Positions 13,234 to 24,384 of a stretch of DNA of 64,000 nt are shown piece after piece; positions within the stretch are counted from its first letter, which is position 1, and every line of letters begins with the position of its first letter. The translations under genes were made by a program, and so were the position numbers. Source of the DNA: Saururus chinensis (lineage: Eukaryota; Streptophyta; Magnoliopsida; Piperales; Saururaceae); assembly GCA_035235625.1 (NCBI GenBank), contig CP141148.1, positions 29,079,057-29,143,056 on the forward strand. The letters run 5' to 3'. Below the pieces are notes generated by a model, which worked only from the letters and a program-made list of their open reading frames with translations, was not told the origin of the DNA and did not search any database.

Positions 13234-13410
13234 GGATTTGTCTCGATTGTTCACCCAGCATCTCATTAGCGGATCTGCGGCATCTCGCCAAGATTACTCA
13301 CCTCCGGCTCTCAGATCATTCTAGATTTGTCTCGATTGTTCACCCAACATCTCACTAGCGGATTTGCTGCATCTCACCAGGATTACTCACCTCTGGCTCT
13401 CAGATCATCT
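13234..13410 (+). repeat. Tandem repeat, two units of about 88 bp
   Basis: Two adjacent copies share GATTTGTCTCGATTGTTCAC, ..CATCTCA(T/C)TAGCGGAT and ATTACTCACCTC(C/T)GGCTCT. The surrounding segment has an open frame of 107 codons from 13035 that is serine- and proline-rich and looks non-coding. Confidence 0.7.
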
Positions 13411-14972
13411 GTAGTGTTTTTGCCCTAACACTTGAAAGCTATAATTTTTCTCACTGCCGATTGACATCTGCATCACCAAATTTGTGTTCCTTTCAGCAAT
13501 CAGGTAGCATCGTCTTTCAATTTTTGTCTGAAAGTATACTACTTTTGCATGTTTGATGAAAAAAGTTGTGATTTTTCAGTCATGTATGTGTATTGATCAC
13601 TTTGATTTGGTCAGACTTGTTCATTCTTTCATAAGTCGCTAGATCTTGGTTATTTGAGCTTTTAGTGTGATTTCATTTTAAGCATCATGTAGAGCCAAAC
13701 TAAGCGATAAAAGGTGGGCAAAAATGCATAGTCATTTTGGTTGTTGTTTATCAATACATAAACTCGTGTACTTGCAGATGGATTTCATATTTCTAAAAAA
13801 ACATGAATTTCATATGGTCTGTGCAATATGTTCTATTGATACTATAACCCTTTATAAAAAAAAGTATTAATAATAAGATTAAAGCATATTAGTTGTAGAG
13901 GTTTGAGAAGCTCATGGAGTTCAACTAAGGGAGTCAATGAAATCACTCCTAAAATCATACTCCCTCCATCTTAAAATAAGTGTCCTATTTATTTTAATTC
14001 ATTTTGAAAAATCAAATAAAAATATTCATTTTAGGACGGATGGAATATATATTAATTTTGAATCATCTTGACTCGAAAAAGCTAAAGAATGAAGTCAAAT
14101 CAAGAGATTTGAGAATTAAAATAGAGTTTTAAAACTATGGAACAAATTAATTAGGGGTTCTTTCAATTGCATTGTGTCTACAATGACTACAACCATGCCC
14201 TCTTGCTGTAGAAATCAACCAAAAAGAATGTTGTGACACCTTTACATGCTATGATATAAATGATTTCTTTATGGAAATTAGTTTAACAACAAGGATGTAA
14301 TTTAAGTTTCATTTTTTTGTCTAAAAACCATTATATATTGTCTCCTTTTTTATTTTTTTAGTTCACCTCTAAGCATCTTTAAGAAGTACAAAAAAAATAT
14401 CCTCGCAAAAGGTGCCTTGTGCTGTTGTGCTTTCATGCTTTTCTTTATATTTTAATTTTATTTTTCAATTCATATCTTCACATGACATCATTCTAAATAA
14501 ATCATCCGAAAGTCCAGTCTTCCATTCCAAGTCCCTCGTTAATTAGTAGACCTTCCTACTCAACCCTCAAAGAATAGAAAAGATGGAGAATTATATCCCA
14601 TGCCAGTGGGACTATGGTGATATAAATGGAAATTTGTAATTGGAGGATTCTTAAAGAAAAGTTAAGCAAAATGGGGTGAAGTGAGATTGAAGTTTTGGGT
14701 TACTTTTTTAGAAGTATCACTGAAATGGGTTTGCAATTTCTAATGGGTTCTTCGAGTTATTATATCGGGTACTCTAATGTATATAGTGTCTGAGAGAATT
14801 TTATGCAACTTTGTGCAATTTAGTTTATTTGGATACTCAGGGTTGGCTTGTTTTGTTTTTTTTTCCTGTTACATAAGCTTATATTGTGGGCTCTTTATCT
14901 TATTGAAGATGTGGAAATTTTATATCTAGATGGAAATGGTGTTGGAGCTTATATGTTTGCCAATTATGTTAT

Positions 14973-16648
14973 TGTAACGACCCGACCCGAGCCGGGCCCA
15001 CAAAATCACTAATAGAAAATTTTCTCTTTCCTTGAGCCAGGGATCAACGTCTGAGTGCGAGAGGTACAACGTTCATCTATGCACTACGGAGCTTTAAGGC
15101 TTCCTCGTACGTAGACTTAGGTTGTAATGAATACGTACACACAACGAAGCTTCATAGTTCGTCGCATGTAAAACAGAATAAAACATATTATTATAATGAT
15201 TTGGATTGGGCTAACGTTGCCTTGCCGTTGGTTGCCTACGTACGTATTGGATATTATTCCAATACGATCGGATCCGAACGTAGTTTTGCCTAATGGCACA
15301 TAGCATAGTATATAGGCACATAGCATGACATATAGGCACATAGCATAACACACATCATAACTTAGCACATGCTGTACGGAAGATCAGAAATGCTTACTTC
15401 TATCATAACCCATACAGTATCGGTATCTACGGATAGAACCCCGTCTTACTTCGGGTGTCTTTTTCTTGTTTCGGTGTTCGGGCAGGGCCTTGCTTAATCT
15501 CGGGGCATTTCCTCCTTATAAGGTTGTCAGCTCAGAAAATAGAACCCACCATCGCGTAGAACACCTTCGATTTAGTCAAGAACGGCTCTTGAATCGACTA
15601 AATCGGAGTTGGGGGTGGCCAGAAACAGAGAAAACAAAGTTGGTTGGTACGGGTAGAACCTTTCCTTGTCTTGGGGCGTTTCCTCTTCATACGATTGCCA
15701 ACTCAGAAAACGGAACCCTCCATCACATAGAACATACTCGATTTAGTCGAGAACGCCTCTTGGACCGACTAAATCGGAGTTGGGATGGCCAGAAACAGAG
15801 AAAACGAAGTTCGTCAGTGCATGAAGATAATGGGCAGGACCTCCTCTTGTCTTGAGACGTTTCCTCATCATACGGTCTCCAACTCGAAGAACGGACAGAT
15901 CCATTGCATAGAGCATACTCGATTTAGTAGGAAACGAGTCTTGAAAGGCCTTAATCGGCCTCGGAACGGTCAGAAACAGGGGTGGAGAAGTTCTGGTCGA
16001 AAAATGAGCTCAAATGGGGTTTATATAAGCCCCAGCGCGCCAAAAACCGCGGCGCGCCGCAAATTCAAACCGCGGCGCCATGCCGCAAAACTGCGGCGCC
16101 GCGCCGCAGGAAAACTAGGCACCGCCAGAAATGGCGGTGCCCGCCGTTTTTCCGCGCCACGCGCCCGCGGCGCGTCGCCCGCAAGTGACGCACGCGGCAA
16201 CTGCGCGTTGCGGCAGCGCGTTACGCGCGCCGCGATCGCGCGTGTCGCGCACGCGTCGCGCACGCGTCGCGCATTTCTTTTTTTTTTATTTTTTTTATTT
16301 TTTAAAAGGAAATCCTTCAAACGTGCGTAACTTCTTACCCCGGATTCGGATTCGCGCGTTCTTGGTACCGTTGGACTCGTATCGACGAGCCTTTCGATAC
16401 CAACCCACTTAAAGCAATAAATCGTGCTCTTTTTAAGTGGGCCCCACCTATATTGTACGTTTCTCAAATATCGTAACTTTCGGTCCCGACCTCTATTTCG
16501 CCCGTTCTTTGAGTCATTACACGCATTTCTTCGAGTTCTACTCAAATATGGAGGTTTAAACCATTGAATACCTCTAAAATTTATCCCAAAATTATTCAAT
16601 TAGGCCTAACCCTTCAGGTTAGACATAATCGAAAAACAAGTCATTACA
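14973..16648 (-). mobile_element. Solo LTR, 1676 bp, probable Ty3/gypsy family
   Basis: Bounded by TG and CA (TGTAACGACCCGACCCGAGC at the left, GTCATTACA at the right) and flanked by a perfect 5-bp duplication, gttat, at 14968-14972 and 16649-16653. There is no internal domain, so it is a solo LTR left by recombination. Orientation is inferred as minus: a TATATAAACCCC box reads on that strand near 16025, and the minus-strand 3' end (GGCTCGGGTCGGGTCGTTAC) resembles the 3' end of the solo LTR at 38493-41657. It contains three tandem units of about 170 bp (15480-15995) and a very GC-rich CGCGCCGC-type block at 16030-16270. Confidence 0.88.
15480..15995. repeat. Three tandem units of about 170 bp inside the solo LTR
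   Basis: Each unit repeats CTTG-(T/C)-CTTGGGGCGTTTCCTC, a TCAGAAAACGGAACC-type block, CATAGAACA and CTCGATTTAGTCGAGAACG, ending near GGCCAGAAACAGAGAAAAC. Units start near 15480, 15650 and 15830. Confidence 0.8.
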
Positions 16649-17916
16649 GTTATGCACAATTTTTACACCTTTTTTTAAACTTTAATTATCTGAAAAGGAT
16701 TTGAGAATTTGTTTTAAACTTGGGGTTGCTTATATTGCTTACATATGACTTCTCATTTGATTTTTGAAGTTACTTTTACTAACTTATGATTCAGTAATTA
16801 TGTACTAAAATTAAGATACGTTTTGTGTCGTTGTTAATGTCTATTCTATTTTTTTAAATTGTAAACTTTTGCACTCATAAACAATTACTTAATGTTGACT
16901 TTTACACTGAATTTAAATTCTTGGACTAGGGTCATACAGAAGCTTAAAGATAGTAAATTTAAGATAACAATAACCCAAAAACAATTGAGAAACCAATGAG
17001 ATTACAATAAGAAGAAGTACGAGGTTTAGAGTGAGCAATACTTGTATAGCACATACCCTTTTTGGGATGGACATTTATGAGAAGATGAATTGTTATAGCT
17101 GTGGCATGGAGTCCAAACATCTAAAGTACACATCATTTTTCCACAACATCAATGCCAATACATTGCATACAATGAAGGCATGTCTTATAATGAGGAATAT
17201 GGGTAGATTTCTAGAAATTAAGAAATTCAGCTGCTGGAAATAACTAATGCTTGGTTTGTACTTTAAACTTATTACTGAAAGTATTTGTCTCTCCTTTTTC
17301 TTCTTCAGATTACTTGTCCAGATTGCTCTTTTAATAAGCTTTTGAAAAATGTCGAGATGAATTAACAACTACCCTATGATCCAGAGTGTGGTGGATGTGG
17401 AAAGATGAACTATATCCATCACTTCCTGTCAAATGCTCCACATATATTCACAACAGATCTGTTCTTGCTACCAAGAGGATATCATTTTCTCATGAGTAAA
17501 GTAATTGGTTATTTTATTATTTTTTTAATCATGTGCTGCAGTTCTAGGTTGGCAAAATACTTGTGAAAGTGTTGAAGATATATCGACTACACGGACTGCT
17601 ATTACAACTAAGATAGATATTGGAGTCCTGTATCATGGTCTAGATCGAGGACATCATCATTGCCTGGTTTCTGTGCTATGCAATTTTATGACGTTTACTT
17701 TGGTAATTTATTAGTTTTTTATTTTTAATTTAGTTGGAGAAAGTTCATATTTATGCCCTGTTATGTTGTGACATTTAGTCTTTAGATTCAGCTAATTCAG
17801 CTCCAGATTCAGTTTCTGTTAATCTAATTTTAAATTCAGTTAAATCAGATAATTAATTTTTCAACTAATTAAGATAATTTTTTAGATTAAGATTCAGCCG
17901 AATAAACGGACCCTTA

Positions 17917-19038
17917 GACAAATCTTGTTTGTGAATTTTCATCCAAACAAATCCTAATTGTGAGTTCTTAACCCAGGCCAGTATTTTTAAAACCAAACTG
18001 GTTCAAGTGAATTTTTGGGTTGGTTTAACCTGGCTGAATTAGCGTAACCCATTCAGTTAAACCGTGAACCTAGAATTTCGATCCAGACCAATTTTTAAAT
18101 AAAAAACTAAAAAAAATACCATGATACGCAAATTCGGGGCAGAAATCCGTCGCCGGGAACCAGCTATCACTCGCCACCCCATTTGCTGTCCATCCGTATG
18201 TCTATTCATCTTTACCTATGTAATCCATCAGAAGACACATCTACCACGTATCCCGTACATCGGTTCCTCTTGGTTAATTTTTCCTCGTCTCCGTACGCAA
18301 AGATAAGCGAGAAAGACATAAAGCAGAGGAAGAAAGAGAGCTCCATTAATCGGCATACTCCTGATGAATGGTGGGGAAACCAGTACAGAGTCCAGACAGC
18401 AGAGACCCAGTTGGCTATCAAAGCCAAGGATGTTTGCATGCTGTTGTCTCACACAAAGGCGGAAACTTCTCAAGCTCGCAAATTGCATTGCTGCTATGAA
18501 TGTTCCTTTGTATCAAGAGGATATTGGTCACCCAAAGTATCATCCTTATTACTCGATCGGGACTATGATGAGATCAAATGGGCAGAAGGAATGAACAAAT
18601 TGAAACCCAGATGTCAATATCAACTGCAAATCAGATCTCTACTCTGTTCTTCCTCGATTCAGATCTGCAGCTTTCATTATACCCAGAAATCAGAATTCGC
18701 CAAGAGCTGCAAAATTTGGAATCGATTCCAGCTACAGAAGAAAGCCAGATAAAAACATCGATGGAGAAAAATAAAATTTTGCTCAACGGAAAGGGAGAAA
18801 CTTTGGGCGATTTGGGCCGGCGGTTGCCTCTCCGTCGAAAATCCCTCCCTCTCCGGAAAAGATCTCTCTCCGTCGAAAATCCATCTCCGGTGAAAATCCC
18901 TCCTTTCTCTTCTGCCTCTTCACCACTTTTTTTCTCTTCTACCACGCCGTCCATTCCTTCCTTGTCGCCATTTTTTTTCTTTTCTGCCTCGCCGTCCATT
19001 TTTTTTCCTTCATCGATTTTCTTCAAGCTAGTACTGTT
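17917..19038 (+). other. Short segment between two transposons, with an unrecognised open frame
   Basis: Holds an open frame of 189 codons (18183-18752) and overlapping shorter ones, one of which includes ANCIAAMNVPLYQEDIGHPK. I do not recognise them; no splice-consistent gene could be built. It may be a host exon remnant. The 18780-19020 part is CT-rich with low-complexity frames. Confidence 0.25.
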
Positions 19039-19199
19039 TTCTTTAATGAAGAGTGCTATTTGAACCCCTGATTTATCCCCGTATCCCCTATTATTTATAC
19101 ACCCCGAGTATAAACGTAAAAAGTGTTCAGTTACACCCCACAACTTCGAAATAGTGCAGTTAATATTTTTTAACCCTGTATACCCCGTCATTTTCACCC

Positions 19200-19485
19200 T
19201 CCAGCGGCAGCGGCGAGAAAACAGATCTTCGGCCTCTCCCGTCTCCCCAGTAGCGGCGCTTCGTCGTTCTACCGGAAAAATCTTTCAATCCGGGCCTAGA
19301 ATCTTCTTTCCCCTCCGCCGAAATAGCGCTTAATTCCCCTCTGCTGAAACAGCACCTTGTTTCCCTCCGCCGGAACAGCCTGTGTTTCGCCTTCGCTGGA
19401 AAAACGCATTTTTTGCCTCTGTCGGAACAGCGCCTCCTGCTCCACCTCCACCAACGACTCCAAAGCTGCCGCTACCATAGAAAAG
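19200..19485 (+). other. Probable 5' untranslated exon of the PMD gene
   Basis: A C/T-rich leader-like segment ends at the donor AAAAG|GTAAGG at 19485/19486. The next good acceptor, ACGCTAG, is at 20359 directly before the ATGATG of the PMD frame. This arrangement, a leader exon and a long first intron, is inferred from splice signals only. Confidence 0.4.
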
Positions 19486-20359
19486 GTAAGGTTTTTACAT
19501 TCTTTCTGAACGCGACGAGCTGAAGCTGTGGGGGGTACTCCTGTTTGGTTTCATCGGCGCCGCAATCACAACTTTTGCTATAATTTCAGTTTTCATTAGC
19601 CCTTTTACTTGTTCGTTGTTTTTTTTAAAAATGTCTAATTTCTTATTTTCTCACATCCTTTGAACTGCCCGTGAGGTGGGACACTTTTGGGCGTTTTGAT
19701 TTCCTTGTTGATCGCAATAGCGTATCTTTATTATTTTATTTTATTTTTATCCTTTATACATTTTCATCTATTCTTCTTGGTTGCCTAATTATTTCATTTT
19801 TCAAGCAGGACGAGTATCATATTTCAAAGGTTTTTTACGTTCCATGTTGTTGTTACTAATTTTTACCTCCCAATTCTATCACCTGTGTGGAAGTGCCTAT
19901 GAATTGGATTGTCAGCATTGGTTTTTTCTGTTCATTGGTTTCATTGTCTAACTGAGTCTTCATACCATGTAATGATGTCTCTGATATTTCTAAACTGATC
20001 GTTTTGATTGCAATAGTCCATGCTATGATCATATCTCCTTTGATGCTATTTGCAGAGGCTTTATGTAAGGGTAGTAGGTTCTTTATGTTTGTGTGGTTCT
20101 TATTGTTAACGAACTAACTTGGGCTGGAAGTTTTACCTTACATGTTTTTTGTGCGATGTTGTTTTTTATTATTAAACTTTGTACCATCTAGTGTTGTGGT
20201 CTTCATCTTCCATGATCATTCAAATTTTATCCATGTTCTGCAAGGATTCTATAATTCTGATAGCAGAGGTATTATGGGGTTTATGCATATATTGTTACTA
20301 ATTCAATGACTATTAAATAATGTTGAGGCTGATATTTGCTTTGATTCTCCGTACGCTAG

Positions 20360-22188
20360 ATGATGAGGACACACCCAACTGCATCAAATAGGCGGCGATG
20401 AGCTGAAACAAAAGATGGAGTGGCCGATGATGGCCTTGAAGCATATCCAGATGAAGTGGAGCGAAGACACGAAGTTCATGAAGAAACCACTGACGTTGAT
20501 CAAGAACAAGAAGGCAATGTAGGGGAGGATGAAGAAGGCCAGACAGTAGAGGATGAAACTTATCCTTTTCCTGGAGGACCGGTAGAAATGACAGTACTAA
20601 ATTGTTACCTGACTCATGTGTCGAAAGATATATGGAAAAGCAAGGTAAGTTGATTTACTTTTAAAAACCTTTAATAAATGCTTTCATTATACACAATTTT
20701 TTAACATAGTATATACTACTTTTGTATAGGACCGTGGACCTCTCCGATGTGTTCATCACCATAAGAAGCTTGCCGATTGGGATATCCATGATAGTCGAAT
20801 AACGCAATTGATAGAGGCTAGTGGCTTGTATCCATTGACGTATGTATCCTACAAGACTATTAATAGGATGTGGATCTCTTCGTTGGTTGAAAGGTGGTAC
20901 CCGGAAACGAATACCTTTCACATGCCATTTGGAGAGATGACTATCACCTTGGATGATGTCCAACAACTGATAGGGATTCCGGTGAGAGGACATGCTGTGG
21001 TGACCCCTGACTTTAATAGTGGTGAGTTGGTCGATTTATGTGTTAACGCCACAAAGAAGAAATTGAAGACCAATTGAGCAAATGCAAAGGGAAGGGCTTG
21101 ACATTGAATTGGTTGCGGGATATATTTCGACAACTGCCAGAGGATGCTACCCAGGAAGATATTGATTGTGCCGCTCATGCTTATATTCTATATTTGCTAG
21201 GGTGTACAATCATGTGCGACAAATCAGGAACGAAAGTTCCGGCAAAGTACTTAAATTTACTTATGAATGTGGATAGCATCAGCAAGTATGCATGGGGAGC
21301 AGCTGCCCTTGCATTTTTATATCATCAATTGGGCATTGCATCAAGAACAGAAGCGCGGCAAATCAGTGGTTATCTCACATTGTTAGAGGTATGATGACAG
21401 TTGTTTAGGTATTTGTTATTTATTATTGTGTCACATATTGCTTAGAGATATAATAATTATTTTTCTTATATTGTAGGCATGGTCATATGAACATATAAAA
21501 ATTGAGAGATCAGTCCCCAATGTGTTGTATGAAAAGGGGCAGCCACGAGCCTTACTCTGGAAGGGCAATATATCACAGCCAATAAATCCTGCTCATAAGC
21601 TTATTAAATTCAGGGAAGCGCTTGATCATTTAGATGCACGAGAGGTATAATATGTTAATTTTACATTTTCATTGGTTGCAATTATAACAATTCTCTAGTA
21701 AGATTATAACGTCCATGTGTATTGCCTCATAGGTCATATGGGATCCATACAGAGAAGAAAGGGCGCATTATCCACAAGCTGGTAATTCATTGTACTCAGG
21801 GTTTCTTTTTTGTTTTCAAATTAGGGAACCTCATAATCCTGCAAGGGTACTAAGACAGTTTGGATTTATCCAAACAATCCCTCCACCACCACCACAACCA
21901 ATACACAAAGGATCTAGCAGGGGTGCACACGCGAAGGGGTACAAGCTTGTGTATGATGCGAACATAAACATTTGGAAGAAGAACAATAGACATACATTGC
22001 CTTCCAAAGAATGCGGAAACTTATGTAGAAATTCATGGGATTGTGCACCTGATTACATTCAGTGGTTTAAATTAGTGTCACACCCCTTGGTGCAAAATCC
22101 AGATGGCCAAGTTTATGCATTGGACTACACAGGCTCACAGAAAAATGAAGAAGAATGGGTAATTTTGTTAGTATTATTGATGGATACT

Positions 22189-22238
<50 letters not shown>

Positions 22239-22456
22239 TGTTTTCCATTATGCAGCTTGTCCACAAAAAAAAAACAATTGCCTTGTTACAAGATTCGTTG
22301 ACGGCTCTTCAAGACAATGAAGGGAAGAGAAAAGTAAGCTTAGCACTTGAAGAGCTTCTTTACGATGAACCTACTCCAAGTGACACAGGAAAAAGAATGG
22401 CAACTCGAACTAAGACTAGAGTAGTAAAAGGAAAGAGAAATGGGGTTTCTAAATAG
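20360..22456 (+). pseudogene. Plant mobile domain (PMD/MAIN-like) gene carried by the MULE, five exons
   Basis: Exons 20360-20644, 20730-21388, 21477-21644, 21733-22158 and 22256-22456 have GT-AG borders, all in phase 0 if one base is restored in exon 2 (659 instead of 660 nt). The product would be about 579 residues. Family features: LIEASGLYPLTYVSYKTINR, WYPETNTFHMPFGEMTITLD followed by DVQQLIGIPVRG, LTLNWLRDIF, YILYLLGCTI, AWGAAALAFLYHQL, a tryptophan-rich W-D-P-Y block, and a lysine-rich tail. PMD proteins occur both in host silencing factors (MAIN, MAIL1) and in transposons. Damage: an in-frame TGA at codon 14 (20399-20401, from an R codon in the repeat RRR) and one frameshift near 21055. 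A TA microsatellite fills intron 4. The function inside the element is unknown; it is not a transposase by sequence. Confidence 0.85.
22196..22235. repeat. (TA)n microsatellite in a PMD intron
   Basis: About 40 bp of alternating TA immediately upstream of the last PMD exon. Confidence 0.95.
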
Positions 22457-23603
22457 CCTCAGATAGAACCGGGAGTCCATATCTGTTGGTTTTATAAGTG
22501 CAATCCATGACAAACACATGATGGAACAAATTTGCAAGCCGAACCGATAATGGATGAGCAAAAAATATAGATGTTATTGTGTCTGTGTCCTCATCCTTCT
22601 TATAATAGCAAACATACCCTGATTCCTCTATCCGTTTCATCAACTCTTGTAGCACAGTTCTGCCCTCTCTTTGAGTTAAAGACAAGCAACTACGGACATT
22701 GTAAATTGTTTTCATAGTTGTACAATTTGTATGGTCTGCTTCCTTCAAAGATAACAAAATTTGTTGAGGTTTCAACCGTACCTTTGACAAATTCTTCACA
22801 ATTTCTATCTCTCCTTCTTTAAGACGACCAACATATGCATGCCCTTCTCCAAATTGCCCTGGGGGGTGATTGTGACTACCACAAATTACTTTTAATTTCC
22901 ACCAAACAACATTGTCAATATACATTTCCCTTGCTTGTAACTTGAATGGGCATCCACATTTCTTTGTGGTTGTTTGTCTATTATGAATATTCGACTTGGG
23001 CTTTTGAATAATACTTCTTTTGTAGTAACCTGCCCTTTCACAAACTAAAGTAACACGTGGTTTCCGCTTTTGGGCATCCGATTTTAGGATAATAAGCATT
23101 GTACCATGCCTCATAGAAATTTCTTTGGCCCATTTTATTAAAGCGTCTCGTGATGGGAACACCTGCAAGTTGATCAACATATATTATTCTTGACATTTCT
23201 TCAATTAATATGACATATTGTCACAACATTCATGATTTTACCTTATCATCAGAAAATGCAAAAGATATATCTATATTTAAGATGTCGCCTTCGCTTTGGC
23301 CTTCTCTTTCATATGCATCCTGTTAACAAAGAGTTGCATGATAAGATTTTCATTTCACAACATTAGAAAATACCATAATTCTTTGTGTTGCCTTATATTT
23401 TTCTTTTTAGATAGAAAAATGGTCTATACCTCTTTCGAAGACTGGTTTTCTACCTCACCATATGTTTCATTCGCCTCTATTTGTTTCAATGAACATGGAA
23501 CAATCTCGTCTATTTCCTCGTTTGAAGCAATACACCCACTATTCTTGATAATATATGACATCAAATACATAAAAGACGAAGATTCACCAGCAAGATGCTC
23601 CAT
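22449..23603 (-). CDS. MULE transposase, N-terminal half only, three exons
   Basis: Exons 23603-23430, 23319-23242 and 23162-22449 join in phase 0 to 321 residues, starting MEHLAGESSS. Residues from VFPSRDALIKWAKEI onward form a FAR1/MuDR-type zinc DNA-binding region (LVCERAGYYK.., CGCPFKLQAR, ICGSHNHPPG). Next comes a helical stretch, KVRLKPQQILLSLKE, and the start of the MULE catalytic domain, HHVFVMDCTYKTNRYGLPVL. The protein stops right there, so only the first of the DDE acidic residues is present; the rest of the nuclease and the SWIM finger are gone. Its stop codon overlaps the end of the convergent PMD gene by 8 bp, as if a deletion had joined the two tails. It might still bind the element ends and could act as a repressor, but that is inference. 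Confidence 0.85.
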
Positions 23604-24384
23604 TCTTGATTGACTTAATCAATAAGCTATAGTCACCTATAATAACACAAATTAAGAGTAATGAAATTCTAGGACGATCATAAACAAACAATACTTGGCA
23701 AGAACTAACAAAAATTTTTATCTCATCAATATACATTATTGTACTTATAAGTGGGTTATCCCCATGTAGATATAATCACATTGTTGCATGGTTTACCCTC
23801 CGCAAGTATACTAATTTAAGCTTCACAAGTATACTATTTAAAGTTTTTACTTAGTTAATATGTGGCAGGGGGTGGTCCCCGTGAAGTGAAGAACAATGTG
23901 GCAGGGGCTAACAAAAGGTTGCATCTGTAAACGTTCTGGCGGAAAAAAAATCTGAAAAACTTGTATATGGAAGTGTAAAGACGGTCTCTGGAAGTGTAAA
24001 AACGCCATTAATGAACAAAGGAAGAAAACTTACAAAAAGGGTAGGTCGCCGGAGCTTTTCTACCCACCACCGGAGTTTTTAAATCATTGCCGGAGCTAAG
24101 GTATATGCTGATGGCAATAATACTCTCTGATCGCCGGCGGCTACAGTGCTTGCCGGCGGCCTTGAGGAAGAGGAGAGTAAAAAATCTCTTTCATTAGGTT
24201 AACTTATTAAGTAAAAACGTGGGGGGAAAAAGAGTAAGTCCTGAAAAGGTAGATGGGGTATAAATGAGTAAGTTAGGGAGGGGGAAAGCGGGGTATAAAA
24301 GTAATAAAATATTCAGACTTTTCACTTTCATTTGGGGGATAGTGGGAAAAAACAGGGGTCTATATAGCCGCATTCTTCTTTAAT

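Larger units (their letters stand above)
12783..17913. mobile_element. PIF/Harbinger-like element, 5.1 kb, with nested solo LTR
   Basis: The ends are GGGTCCGTTTGTTTAGC at 12783 and, inverted, GGGTCCGTTTATTCGGC at 17913, flanked on both sides by TTA (12780-12782 and 17914-17916). The TIR and TTA duplication fit the PIF/Harbinger and Tourist superfamily. No DDE transposase or Myb-like partner was recognised inside; the interior is AT-rich, holds a local tandem repeat at 13.2-13.4 kb, and contains a solo LTR at 14973-16648. Without that LTR the element is about 3.45 kb. It inserted into a duplicated copy of the right end of the element at 9374-12749. Confidence 0.7.
19048..24375. mobile_element. 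Mutator-like element (MULE), 5.3 kb, with PMD gene and truncated transposase
   Basis: The ends are inverted: GAAGAGTGCTATTTGAACCC at 19048 and GAATGCGGCTATATAGACCC read inward from 24375, with further pairing (CCCCTG, then T-rich and ATCCCC blocks). A perfect 9-bp target duplication, ttctttaat, lies at 19039-19047 and 24376-24384, which is diagnostic for Mutator-like elements. Inside are a plus-strand plant mobile domain gene and a minus-strand MULE transposase truncated after its first catalytic aspartate. The copy is probably not autonomous but its exact duplication suggests a fairly recent insertion. Confidence 0.9.

Noticed and set aside
16021-16599. 192-codon minus-strand frame rich in arginine and alanine
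   Set aside because: Lies in the CGCG-rich block of a solo LTR; open because of base composition.
18631-19197. 188-codon minus-strand frame rich in E, K and G
   Set aside because: It crosses the MULE boundary and its target duplication and is the complement of a CT-rich tract, so it is not a real gene.
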